Of a stretch of 64,000 nt of DNA, positions 33,232-44,319 are shown piece by piece (the stretch's first letter is position 1; the number at the start of each line of letters is the position of its first letter). The notes under the pieces are model-generated. The model had not been told where the DNA came from, did no database searches, and saw only the letters and a list, made by a program, of their open reading frames with translations. Position numbers and translations under genes: made by a program. The stretch is from Cerioporus squamosus. Lineage: Eukaryota > Basidiomycota > Agaricomycetes > Polyporales > Polyporaceae. The stretch spans positions 186,001 to 250,000 of the forward strand of contig JABYQS010000008.1 in the NCBI GenBank assembly GCA_022592435.1, read 5' to 3'.

Positions 33232-35463
33232 GACTGGAGATGCGCATGCGCATTGGGGGACGGAGAGGTCGGAGGACGATGGAGTCGTTGGCCAGCGCAG
33301 GCCGCCAACGGGCTCATTGTGGAGGACACTGATTACCATGGACATGGATGACATTACGTATACCCTACTTGACGACAACGAGGTCAGCACTATTGATTCC
33401 GGAACACGTTGCTAGTTAACCACACTCTCTTACTCAGCTAGTGCATGTACTGCGTACATCTACATCATCTCTATCATCATCTGCATCTGGAACGCCACGC
33501 GAGTTGTTACTAGGCGGTCTGTGCGCTGCGGTCTTCGGAATCGTACGCGGCGTTCGTCGGGGAGCCTCGCAACGTTACATGCGTTCGTGTTCACGTTCCT
33601 TGCCTGCGCATCGAAGGTTGGGAGGGTGCACCCCGATGGCATGGCATCGGTGTTACCCTTCGAAAGTTCTGTCCTCCAGGGCAAGAGTTCGTAAGGAGCA
33701 CGTCGAATTTCAGGGTCCGCTCGATAGCATCACGCATGATTGTCTTCTGAGCGGGCTGTGCTCAGGGTTATTTGCGGCGTGCGCACGGTGCCGGCACACT
33801 TGTTTGGAGTCGGAGGTTACTGACATCACGACGATGGCTCTGAATTTGGAGCGCGAGAAGCACAATGATAAGGATATGTATTACCTTGCTTGTCAAGGTT
33901 CTGTCCACCCCCACAATGAAGCCGATTTCATGCACCCGGTGCGCCCCGATAAATTTCACGAGATCATCCGAGCCTTGAGCGCTCACTGCGTCTGCCCGCT
34001 TCAGCGCTTCAGCTTCCGCTCGGCGAATTTGTCCAAGAACTGTCCACGGGCCACGGCAAATCTTCCATAACCTATTAACTATGTACGAGGTCGAGAGTCA
34101 AGACAGCAGAACATTGTGAGTGGAGATGCATGCTCTAGCCTCTAAGCGTGTTCGAAGTGGCCAAAGCTACTTGTCGCGATTGGGGCTTCGAAGTCCATTC
34201 GCTTTCAGCAAGCTGCAGGGAAAGTTTCTGGGACCCCTCGAACGAGTCAAGCCGGAGAAGTTGTGCTAAAGCCTAACCCGCTCAGGTGTGCTCGCCAGGT
34301 CACCCCGCCGGTGAGCGGGTCAGTACTCGTGCCATTCCAGGTCCGAACCGTTGACAGCCATGCTCTTGCGGATAATCCTGGACTTGTTGACCTCTGATCG
34401 GTTCCTTCGTAGCATATAACAGGCCTCCTATCAGCTTTCGGACGACGTAGCGCATCCCGGTTGCGTTGATTGAATGTCAATATGAACTACTCTACTTATG
34501 TGCAACGCTCGCACTGGCACTCGCGTTTGACCACTTATATAATAGCCGTTTTTCTGAGCATATGAGCCTCATCCTCGCACATAGTGACCATCTCAAGCTG
34601 TCACCAGGAGCACCCTTCTACCGCATGATTGCCTGACAAGCAAGGTTGTAGCCGCCGCAGACGCGTCGGCGTTTCCCTCGTCCATTCTGAGATGCGTAAA
34701 TTCTGGCAGGTTCGGCCTTCGACTGCCATATGCCCGACTTTATGGCATGTGCGGGACTCCGACTCGCACAGACTGCAGGGCGATGCTCCGACTCGCCATA
34801 ATGCTGCGTGTGCTATTGGGGTAGCTATGGACTAGGTTTGAACTAGTGAGCGTGCGGCGGGGAATTCCCATGGCGAACGTCACGGTACTAAGTACTACAC
34901 CGGTGCAGGTCTAGCCTTCTGATTCACTCTTGAGCACGCAAGCGGGCACATTCCCGCAAGGGAGCCGGATGGAGGCGAACCATGACGGAAATAACCGTCC
35001 AGTGCCATAAGAAAGGAATGCGGCGGCGATGATGATGATGGATGATGGGGACTTTCAAGTGGCCGTGTGTAGAAGTCATTATCTTCACCACCGCTCATAA
35101 ACCGTCGAAGAGAGTGCTGTGGAGGAGGCAGACTTCCGGGCGGTCATGGGAAAAAAGAACGCCAACGTGGTGTGAGATACTTACGCTTCTTATCAACGGT
35201 GGTCGTATCATGAGAGCGAGGACAGCAAGGCAGTACGGTACGGTACGTCTATGTAGTCTAGTGGCACTGGATATTCCGGTCTGAGGCAGCTATGAGATAC
35301 AGTAGTGAGACGGAGACGACGAAACCGCGACGAGACATAGCGAGGATACGAAAGCAACAGGTACAGGTGGGCCAGATCAAGACAAAACGCGATTGGAGAA
35401 CTGGTGCTCTGCGCGTGGATGTGTGCGGTCCCGAAACCACACCGTGCAGAGCGGACTCGAGAT
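33232..35463. other. 2.2-kb region without a supported gene
   Basis: A frame of about 200 codons (33441-34070, plus) lacks an ATG at its head and shows no domain. The rest has short frames only. It includes a (GAT)n-like patch near 35025-35045. I see no coherent gene here. Confidence 0.4.
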
Positions 35464-36198
35464 CTAGTCGATGCTCGCACCGCAGCTCAACAGCACGGTG
35501 GCGACGAGCGCGGGCTCGAGGAGGTTGAGCTGCATCGCTTCCTGGGTCAGCTCGAGGGTGACCGAGTTTGGCACACGAGCGATGCGGCCGAGAACTCGGG
35601 GGGCGCTGGTGTTCACCTTGTACATCTGTCTCAGACATGGTGATCAGGAACGTCCGATGTGGCGGGGAATGACGGGTACGTACGCAGATGAATCCTTGCA
35701 TCGGTGCCCATGCGTATTGCACGCCACGGACTTCCATGACTCTCCGGCTGCGTTATGCACAGTGTCAGTACGCTCGTAACACCACAGGGGGGGGGGGGCT
35801 AACGAAGAAGGGCGGTGAAGCAACCGCTCAAAGTCGACGCACCTCTGGTCCGATGAAAGCCTCAGCCAGTCACGCACGCGCTGCTGTGGCGCGACGCTCC
35901 GGATTTCGACCGCCGCGTTTGGCTGCCACTGTAGCATTGCTATACTCCTGCTCTCGTTGTCTTTGAAGATCGTGCACGCGGGTGCGGTCGACTCCGTCAC
36001 GACGCGGTATAGCGTGCGCTGCTGCGGGCCGACGATGGTGGAGTTGAGAATAGTGCTCTTGAAGTTGGTAATTCGGAACGTGACGCTGTCCGCTTGGATC
36101 GCGTTCGGGGCAGATGGGGATACGGAGGGGAGTGCACCGAATATTGAGGGCGCGCCACCACCCTGCTGCTGCCACTGGCCTTGTCCGTAGGGGTTCAT
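35464..36198 (-). CDS. DUF6593 domain protein, copy 1
   Basis: Mushroom-specific single-domain family of unknown function. Three exons (35843-36198, 35684-35747, 35464-35625) give 582 nt, 193 residues. The N-terminus is Gln/Gly-rich (MNPYGQGQWQQQGGG, then PSIFGALPS). The domain follows: DSVTFRITNFKSTILNSTIV, TLYRVVTES, IFKDNESRSIAMLQWQP, QRVRDWLRLS, VQYAWAPMQGFIC and a Leu-rich end LELTQEAMQLNLLEPAL, then TVLLSCGASID. Exon boundaries and phases are identical to the copy at 47464, and the proteins align throughout. Its first intron contains an 11-base G run (35789-35799). A TATA box sits about 120 bp upstream of the ATG. Confidence 0.88.
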
Positions 36199-38247
36199 CT
36201 TGGGAGTTTCGGGAGTAACTCTGAGTCTCTGCGAGGAGGGTCTGTCCAGGAGCGGGTGGACTGCGTAGAGCCTGAGCAGTAGCTGCTGGATGGTGATGAC
36301 GATGGACCATGTCGCAGAAGTATATATACGGCAGGACTGAAGAGGTGACGCTTAACGTCCGTGTGGCGAAGCATAGCCGTCCAGAATGGCCCGTATGGCA
36401 GACGAGGATCGTAGCATCCCGACCGTGAGGCGCTCCTGGTTCTAAATCAAGGCGGGGAGTGAGATGGCAAAGGACAAGCAGCAGAAGTGCCCGAACGCAA
36501 GCCTAGCCGTACCGGACGGATATCTCGGTGTGGACTTGTTTCAGCCATGGCCCGCCGGCAAGCAATGTCGGGCGCGTCCTTTGACCATGTAAGCTGTGTT
36601 TGGCCGTTCAGCGCTGTGCTATTTCCCCCTCCCCACTGGTGTAAAACGGGGATGTCGTCACTTATGGAAGCAGAAGATACACGATCCCAGAGCTGCTATA
36701 GCGCTGCAAAGGGTCCTGCTCGTGGATTTGTTCGGATTTCGCCGATGCGGCGGAACGAGCTACCACGGAAGGCCGTCACCCCAGATGCACTGGAGACAAC
36801 TTGACCCACAAATCATCCAATCCACCAGAGTACTAGACCAGTCCCATAGAAATATTGGGGGCTGGACTGTCTCAACTGGACAGATCAACAAAGCTCGTGG
36901 GCAGCTCGCGTGGCCGGGTTGGGCAATGTCATCGCTTACCGCATTGCCGTGTGAAGAATCACACGGAGCTCTCGTCTGCTTTGACATCTAACACCTCCAT
37001 CCTTACGAAAGACCTCAAATAGGACTGAATAAGCTTTTGGAAACACAGATCGCGAAGGAAGTCGGCACTTACTTGGAACCGCTGAGCAACATCGCACTAC
37101 GAGAATGCGGAGCGAGGCGTCTTCCTCCTTCCTGAGCACCACTTTGCAGCCAACAGGCAGAGCGTGAGCACTGTGCAACGGCGTATGATTCGAAGGCTGA
37201 AGTGAGACATGTAACTTGATGATTATAGACACATGATTTACGTGAGGTGTCACAGGCGGACGTGATTGTCCGTGCCATTCGACGTCTATTCGAAGATTTC
37301 CTGCGAAAATGGCAGGATAGACATGCGTATGAGTTCTTCTCTTGACTGCGCAGGCGTCTCCATCGAGCATCGAGTAGAAGAACTGCTTACAGTAGGAGGA
37401 TAAATCCGCATTTCGAACTATCGAGCCCGAACTGCCAGCAAGACTAGAAGGGTGAAGTGGAGTATCAGCCACCTTTGCCGTCCCTTTATGTCCTGCGAGA
37501 CTGAACAATGAGCTGTAGACGAACACCGCATTGCTGGCGGAGGAGGGCCGACTGTGGCCGCCAGTTGAGTTTCATGAGTCAGGTTTTGGGACCTAACAAT
37601 CTGCAGGCACTTCCACTGTCGGTGCCGACAGTGTAGATTAGATCCGTGCGATGCTGGCAGATACCTCACATCACTAGGTATGCGTGTGTGCGTCGACGCG
37701 CGGGCAGATGCGAGATCAAGGTGACTGGATGTTTTGCGAGTCTATGGCTGAGTTACTGCGCCGCCGCCGCTCAGCGTGCTCCTATCAGGCAAACATGAAG
37801 CATGCTGCAGTCAGCGACAAGGACACAGCTTGTTGACCGTGGCGAATGGAACCACAATTGAGGTGACTCGCCTAGAGGATTCCTGAGCCTTCGGAGTTCA
37901 GATGGACGCACTCTCTCGGACTTGAGCACGATGCTACTCCGAAGAAAACCTTCAGATATATCGCACAGCTTGAGGGCAGATCAATAGGGCTCACTGGCGT
38001 CCCAAAACTTGTTCAAACTTCAAACCTCGATGCCAAAAGTTGGAGGATTTAGGGAGAGGTACTGTCGGGATTCTCCGAGACTTATCAGTCCTTATCCTGG
38101 CTACCACCAATTTAAAACCTATTAATTTGGCCAATAGCCATGGCGCCGAAGCAGGCCGGAGCCGCGTTGTCGGGCGCTATTCCGCTAACACTGAACCATC
38201 ATCTCAGAAATCTGCGGCCAGGCTGTGTACTGATTCCAACGGTCACC
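36199..38247. other. 2-kb region between DUF6593 copy 1 and FYV10
   Basis: It contains the upstream region of the minus-strand DUF6593 gene and of FYV10. A minus frame of 196 codons at 36936-37526 has no recognisable domain and no coherent splicing. No gene is called. Confidence 0.4.
36321..36328 (-). promoter_or_regulatory. TATA box of DUF6593 copy 1
   Basis: A TATATATA sequence lies about 123 bp upstream of the ATG at 36198. The paralogue at 47464 has the same octamer about 110 bp upstream, so the promoter core is conserved between the copies. Confidence 0.65.
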
Positions 38248-40008
38248 ATGAGCTTGAACAAGCTCAACTCCGAAGGAGTCATGCTTTTTGAGCAGCCATT
38301 TGCGCGGGTAATGACCACGAACTAGTTCCTTTTGTGGCACGACTTGGACACTGCTCACGGCGCACACGCAGGTGCCATACGAGAACTATCGCAAGGTGTT
38401 CCGAACGTCTCAGAAGGCCATTGAGAAGGAGATGGGTGCCGTGCAGAGTGCGGCCAATGAGCTGTCCAAGAAGGACATCTCTGGCTCCGACGGCGACGCG
38501 ACGGTCAGGGCCATTGACGGCATGATCTCTCGTGTGGAGGGTCTCAAGCGCAAGGTTTGAGCCTGATGCTACTCCTGGTTGCGGTGAAACACTGACGGCA
38601 CGAGTTTCTTTCTAATTAACATGCAGCTTTCTGATATGCAAGAGACGGCGGGTGCCCCAACATTGAACGTAATACGCGAGCGGCTCCAGCACTTGGGCTC
38701 GTTGGAGGAGCTCGAATCCTCTTCCTCGCCCGAGTTTGCCCGGTGGGCAGATGTTCGACTTGACCGCTGGCTCGTCGATTGGTCCCTGCGGAATGGCAAG
38801 GAGAAGACGGCGCGGATGATTGCTGAGCAAAAGGACATAGAGGTTCGTCGTCACCACCTCGCTATCCAAATCCGTGGCTAACGCTCACTCGATTCTGGCA
38901 GAAACTTGTCGACATTGATTTGTTCTCCGACATCCGGAGGATAGAAGATGCCCTCATCCGCAAGAGCTGTACGGAGGCCCTGGCGTGGTGCAGCGAGAAC
39001 AAGGCGGCACTCCGCAAACTCAAGGTAAATCGACGGTTGACCGATCGTGTGCGCGGAGGCTTAGATCTACTCTGCAGAATACGCTAGAATTCGATCTTCG
39101 GCTGCAGGAGTACATCGAGCTTGCCAGGGCCCGCAAGAGCGTCGAGGCTATCGCTTACTCCAGGAAGCATCTGCTGCAGTGGAAAGACACGCACCAGCAC
39201 CAAATTGTCCAGGCGACCGCACTGCTCTGCTGTCCGCCGACCACCTCTTGTGCACCATACAAGGTGAGCAGCCCGTCCGGGTAGTGCAGCACGATGGCTC
39301 TCTGTTCCCCTTTCAGGAGTGTCTTGTCGCGGACACGCCACATTGTTTCATCGTTCGCCACACCCGTCTCGATTTCATGCGCCGGTTCTCATATGCGGTG
39401 ACGTCGCTCTCGTTCTGCCGCTTTCCATTCGTCGCTTCCGTTCCCATACGAGCCGAATATACTGTTCTTGTTGCGGAGCGCTGACTGTCCCTTGTCCGCA
39501 GCGCTTATATGACCCTTCGCGGTGGACGTCTCTGATTCAGTCCTTCCGTTTGGCCATCTACCACCTCAGTACCCTCCCGACAGAGCCGCTCCTGCACCTT
39601 GCGATGTACGCCGGCCTCGCGTCCCTGAAGCTGCCCGCGTGCTACTCCCATGACACGCGGAACGTCGACTGTCCGAGCTGCAACCCTGACCTCGGCCAGC
39701 TCGCCAAGGAGGTCCCGTTCAGCCATCACCTGAATTCCACGATTGTGTGCAGGATCACAGGCAAGATCATGGACGCGGACAACATGCCGATGGCGTTCCC
39801 GAATGGGCAGGTGTACTCGAAGGAGGTGAGTCATTCGCCGACTCGGGATCGGTCGTTTCTTCTGGCCGAGTGCACCGTCGTTGGCTCATCATACGTCTCG
39901 TAGGCGCTGGAGGAGATGGCGGCCAGGAATGACGGATGGGTGACTGACTCGCGCAACCCCGACCAGCGGTGTCGCTTCGCAGACTTGCGCAAGGTCTTCA
40001 TCTCTTAG
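38248..40008 (+). CDS. FYV10: GID/CTLH E3 ligase subunit FYV10 (GID9, MAEA)
   Basis: RING-like catalytic subunit of the GID/CTLH ubiquitin ligase, which in yeast degrades gluconeogenic enzymes. Seven exons (38248-38307, 38372-38554, 38627-38842, 38902-39024, 39078-39263, 39502-39825, 39904-40008) each have lengths divisible by three, giving 398 residues. The start at 38248 (MSLNKLNSEGVMLFEQPF) is preferred over an in-frame ATG 36 codons upstream because it matches the family N-terminus. A helical N-terminus (YENYRKVFRTSQKAIEKE) is followed by the LisH/CTLH part: LVDIDLFSDIRRIEDAL, CTEALAWCSENKAALRKL and LEFDLRLQEYIELAR. The C-terminus has the degenerate RING: CPSCNPDLGQLAKEVPFSHH, STIVCRITGKIMDADN and MAFPNGQVYSKEALEEM. 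All introns are in phase 0, a tidy arrangement. Confidence 0.95.
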
Positions 40009-42113
40009 TTGCGGCGTTTCACGGAGTTATCGGAACATGTACTACTAATGTTTGTAAGACTCAGTATCCTTCTGATCCCTCGCCTGAATCTGACAAACCC
40101 GGAACGAACCTGTCGTCGCCGTCGATGCACATGAGTCCATTGCCGAACAACCCGCTCTCTTTCTCTATCCCGTTGGCACAAGAAACCCGGGATAGACCGT
40201 TGGAAGGGTCGTTTACTGGAAGGGGCATGCCATAATCTCGTGTGTTCTCGTTCCTGATCTTCTCTCTGCATTCACTGCTCTCTTCACTAGACCGAACTGC
40301 GGCCGCCGTGGCACCGAGCCAGGAATACTGGAGTGGTGTCAGTCGTCTTCCACGGAAGCTCCGCATGCTAGTAGTCGCGCCACCTGACAGGAGCTTCCTC
40401 TGTCAAGGCAGCAGTTCCCAGAGCTTCTCGCGTGTTCCTGGCACAAACGATCCGCGATGAAATCTTTGTGGTTCCTGCGGCGACATGCGTGGCTTGTTAC
40501 CGCAGGACACCTGCTATATCCTAGCGCTAGGGGCGACCTGCCTCGCCTTGAGGACGGCTCCCCATTGTTACGCAGGTGCGCTCACGCCGCTAGCGCTTCG
40601 ATTACATTCCACCAATAAGCCACTCTATTCCTATGATGTTCAGCAACCGTAGTAGGCCATTTGTCCTGCTCGCTCACACATCAGACTTAGTCTTCAGGAA
40701 AAATCGGGTCGCTCGATGCGCTTACATGTGCTCCGGGACGGTATTTATCCACACCGTGTACATCGGACGTCGGAGGCAACGCTGGTGATCAAGCACTCAG
40801 CAACCGATAGGAGGCGCGCTCGCCGCCGAATCAATGTGGAAAGTCTTGAAACGTGTCAAGATGGCGCCGGGAAGGTGAATTTCTGACTTGAACCCTCGCA
40901 GCTCGAGAGACGGCGTCGCAGCTGCGCCGTGGATAACAACGCCGATGCCGCGCGTCCTTCGACCCTGGCACATGACGCTCTTCAATAGCGGGCTTCAAGG
41001 CTTCAACCCTCTCTTTCTCCATCCTCCCAGCGTACGTACTTCGTGTGCTGCGATTGTGAAATGGTGGAAGTCCGGGATTAACATCAATGCACATAGCATG
41101 CACAGCCTTCTCGGCCGTTAGGCCTCTTCATAAAGAGCCGCGTGTCGTACGGGCCTCGTCCCGTTCTGCGCAGGAGACTATCGAGCAGCAGCTGAGTTCG
41201 GTGGTGCGAATACTCGTGAACATCAACCCATGCATCGAGTCAAACCGCCAAGTTGGGTATCTAGAATCCTTCGGACACCTCATTAGACGAAGGCCAACCG
41301 ATATGTCATAGACCATGTGCTTTTCTTCATAAAAGCGAGTCCAAATCCCACCTCAGCGTTGGCGTAGACTTCGCACACTTCAGACTTTGCATATCCGGCA
41401 TGTAGACGTCCGTGTTTCCAAGGGCCTCCGTGCGCGTCATCCCGCAACCCTCCACACTTGTTTCACATGCGATCTGGTACATGACGCTGACCACTTCCGT
41501 CGTCTGCAGGTTTATCCAGTATCAGAGACCGAGATCAGTCGAGGTGTCTTGGAGGACTCACAGCAAACTGGCTTGGACTCGGAGAGCCAGGGAGTCGAGG
41601 CTGATCATACAGCAGTGATCTTGGCGCTCGATCTGACAGTCGTTATCTAGGCGGATTGAGCGCGTGTGCCTATCCCGCTCTAACCGCCCACTCAGACAAT
41701 TTTGCTTGCCACCGTGTACGTGCTGGGCACTTTCAGGTTGGCAAGATTCGTAGTTCTCTGCTATACTGTTTGATTACTTATCCATCGCAGGTCTTTGCGT
41801 CCGGTGCAGAAGTCAGGGATGGTTGGTCCAGCTCGTAAGTATAACTTTCACCTTAAGGAACTCACAGAAAGTTGTATGACTCGATTGTAGACGCCACGAG
41901 CAAACAAGCTTATCGGCGAGACCGTGCTGCACTTATCAGAAGCACACAAGGCACCAATAGCAAGTCTCGGAAACCGTAAGGAAGGGCCAGTAGCCCCAAC
42001 TCCCGCCATCGTTATCTCGCACGCGGTTACTTAAATAAAAGGCCGATGCGGGGTAGTGCTGTCCGCGACGCGTCTGCCTTCGAACTGTGTGTCCGCCGTT
42101 CTCGAAGACAGCC
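40009..42113. other. 2.1-kb region between FYV10 and the NCS1 permease
   Basis: Only short frames without motifs are visible. A plus-strand frame pair near 41390-41650 has no domain. The part before 42114 should contain the permease promoter. Confidence 0.4.
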
Positions 42114-44319
42114 ATGGGGATCGTCAAGAAGCTCGAGGTCAGCCGCACAGAAGGCTTGACTTACTCCGAGTCCTTTCTGCAGGTATGATAGCTTCGCCCT
42201 CGGATGACTACTTGTCAATTGTAAACACTGACCTATGACATCAGAATGAAGATCTCCTGCCCGTTCCTGAGGAGAAACGGACATGGGGATATTGGAACTT
42301 CATCGCATTGTACGTTCTTGCTCGCGCGTGGGCGAAGAGTGTACTGACATGGCCTCCTTTGCAGCTGGATAGCGGACAGCTTCAACATCAACACGTATGC
42401 CAGCTTTACATTCCCACCCCGCGCTGCGATCACTGACTGGGCTGCCTGCGCAGATGGATGATCGTATCTTCCATGATCCAGCTCGGTCTCTCCTGGTGGC
42501 AAGCATGGATCTGCGTCTGGATAGGTTATGGTCTCGTGTCGCCGTTCATTGTCGCGAACGCGCGACCTGGAGCCATCTTCCATGTGACGTTTCCCGTGGT
42601 CGCGCGGACAAGCTTCGGCGTCTGGGGAAGTCTCTGGTGTGTGTTCAACAGAGGCGCGATGGCATGGTGAGTCTTGCGTTCCCTCCAATCCCCTGTCGTA
42701 CCTCCGATCTGACCGCTACGCTTTGCGCAGCATCTGGTATGGCGTACAAGCCAGTATCGGAGGATCATGTGTGCTGGTCATGCTCAGAGCGATGTGGCCT
42801 TCGGTCAACAATATACGTAGGTTACATCCTTCTCCGTCGGCGTACACAGACTAACAGCACTTCAGCCAACCATATGCCCGAGTCCTCTGGAACTAACACA
42901 CGGGACTTCATGTGTTTCTTCCTCTTCTGGCTCATTTCCCTCCCAGCAATCTGGTTCCCGATCCACAAAATGTACGTAGCTGCGTCTGCCTGAAGCTGGA
43001 TTTTCGCTAAACTTTCATAACGTGCGTAGTCGTCACTTGTTCACAGTCAAGGCGATTGTCGTCCCTATCGCCGGTATCACGTTCTTCATCTGGTGTATCG
43101 TGAAGGCGCACGGCGTCGGTCCCATCATTCGTCAGCCTGGTACCCTGCATGGCTCCGCCCTCGGCTGGGGCATGGTGTCCAGCGTCATGTCGTGTATCAG
43201 CAACATGGCCACGCTCGTGACGAACGCGCCCGACTTCGCCTCTCGCGCGCGTAACCCGTCCGCTGCAGGTCTACCGCAGCTCATCTCCGTTCCGCTCGGA
43301 TTCTCCATAGTCAGCTTCTTCGGGGTAATCGTCAGTTCCTCGTCGCAAGCGATATATGGAGAGGCTGTCTGGTCGCCGATTGACCTCCTGGGCAAGTTCC
43401 TCGATGGGAACCCGACTCACGCTACACGCTTCGGCGTTTGGTTCATCGCCGCCTCCTTTATCATCGCTCAGGTTTGTCTTGTTCATCACTACGGTGGCCG
43501 CGCGGTCTTGCTGACGGTACACCGCCAGCTGGGGACGAACATCTCGGCGAACTCTATCAGTGCAGGCTGTGATCTGACCGCCCTTATGCCCCGCTTCATC
43601 GTAAGTCACCGGGCGAGATATGTAGCACCGCCACGTCATCATGCTCATTACTTGCTCCAGAATATTCGTCGCGGGGGTTATGTTGCTGCAATCGTCGGCC
43701 TGTGCATGCTCCCATGGAACCTGCTCAAGAGCAGCAACAGCTTCACGTCATACCTGTCTGCATACTCCGTCTTCTTGAGCTCCATCGCCGGGGTCATGGT
43801 GAGTCTGCGCTGCCGATCTCTTGGCCAGCATGTCTGACGACCTCTCAGATCACGGATTACTATGTCATCCACAAGGGCCACTACAGCGTCAGGGACCTCT
43901 ACCATGCGCGCAAGGACGGCTGGTACTGGTTCACCTTCGGCATCAACTTCCGGTAAGCAGTGCCTGTGTAATTCTTCAACTGTGATGTCTGACTTTGTTG
44001 CAGAGCATACGCAGCCTATATTTCCGGTATCCTCATCAACGTCGTTGGTTTCGCCGGCGCAACCGGCCGCGACGTTCCCCTCGCAGCAACGCGCATCTAC
44101 GAGATGTCCTTCTTCACTGGCTTCGGTGTCTCCGCGGTCATTTACTATACGCTCAACATGCTCTTCCCCGTGCGCGGCGTCCTCGAGTGTACCAAGTTCG
44201 CGGAGGTCGACGTCTCTGCAAATGTTGACTCCATGGCATCGGAAGAGGCGCAGGAGAGGGACTCGGACAAGAAGAGTATTGTCAGCGAGGGCATCCACAG
44301 CGTACGGTCCAACGCTTGA
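42114..44319 (+). CDS. NCS1-family nucleobase/allantoin permease
   Basis: Plasma-membrane symporter of the uracil/uridine/allantoin permease class (FUR4, FUI1, DAL4 relatives). The start at 42114 gives MGIVKKLEVSRTEGLTYSES. The second exon carries the family-typical NEDLLPVPEEKRTWGYWNF, then WIADSFNINTW, MIQLGLSWWQAWICVWIGY, FPVVARTSFGVWGSL, FNRGAMACIWYGVQA and MPESSGTNTRDFMCFFLFWL. The later part has TVKAIVVPIAGITFFIW, SNMATLVTNAPDFASRA, DLTALMPRFI, AAIVGLCMLPWNLL, ITDYYVIHKGHYSVRDLYH and SFFTGFGVSAVIYYTLNMLF, with a hydrophilic tail ending SVRSNA. About 12 membrane segments and 9-10 introns are present. I saw no stop or frameshift within it. The exact substrate cannot be read from the sequence. 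Confidence 0.93.

Noticed and set aside
33441..34070. 209-codon plus frame after the kinase
   Set aside because: No ATG at the head, no domain, no splice logic; treated as a chance frame.
36936..37526. 196-codon minus frame in the 36-38 kb gap
   Set aside because: No recognisable motif and poor coding character.
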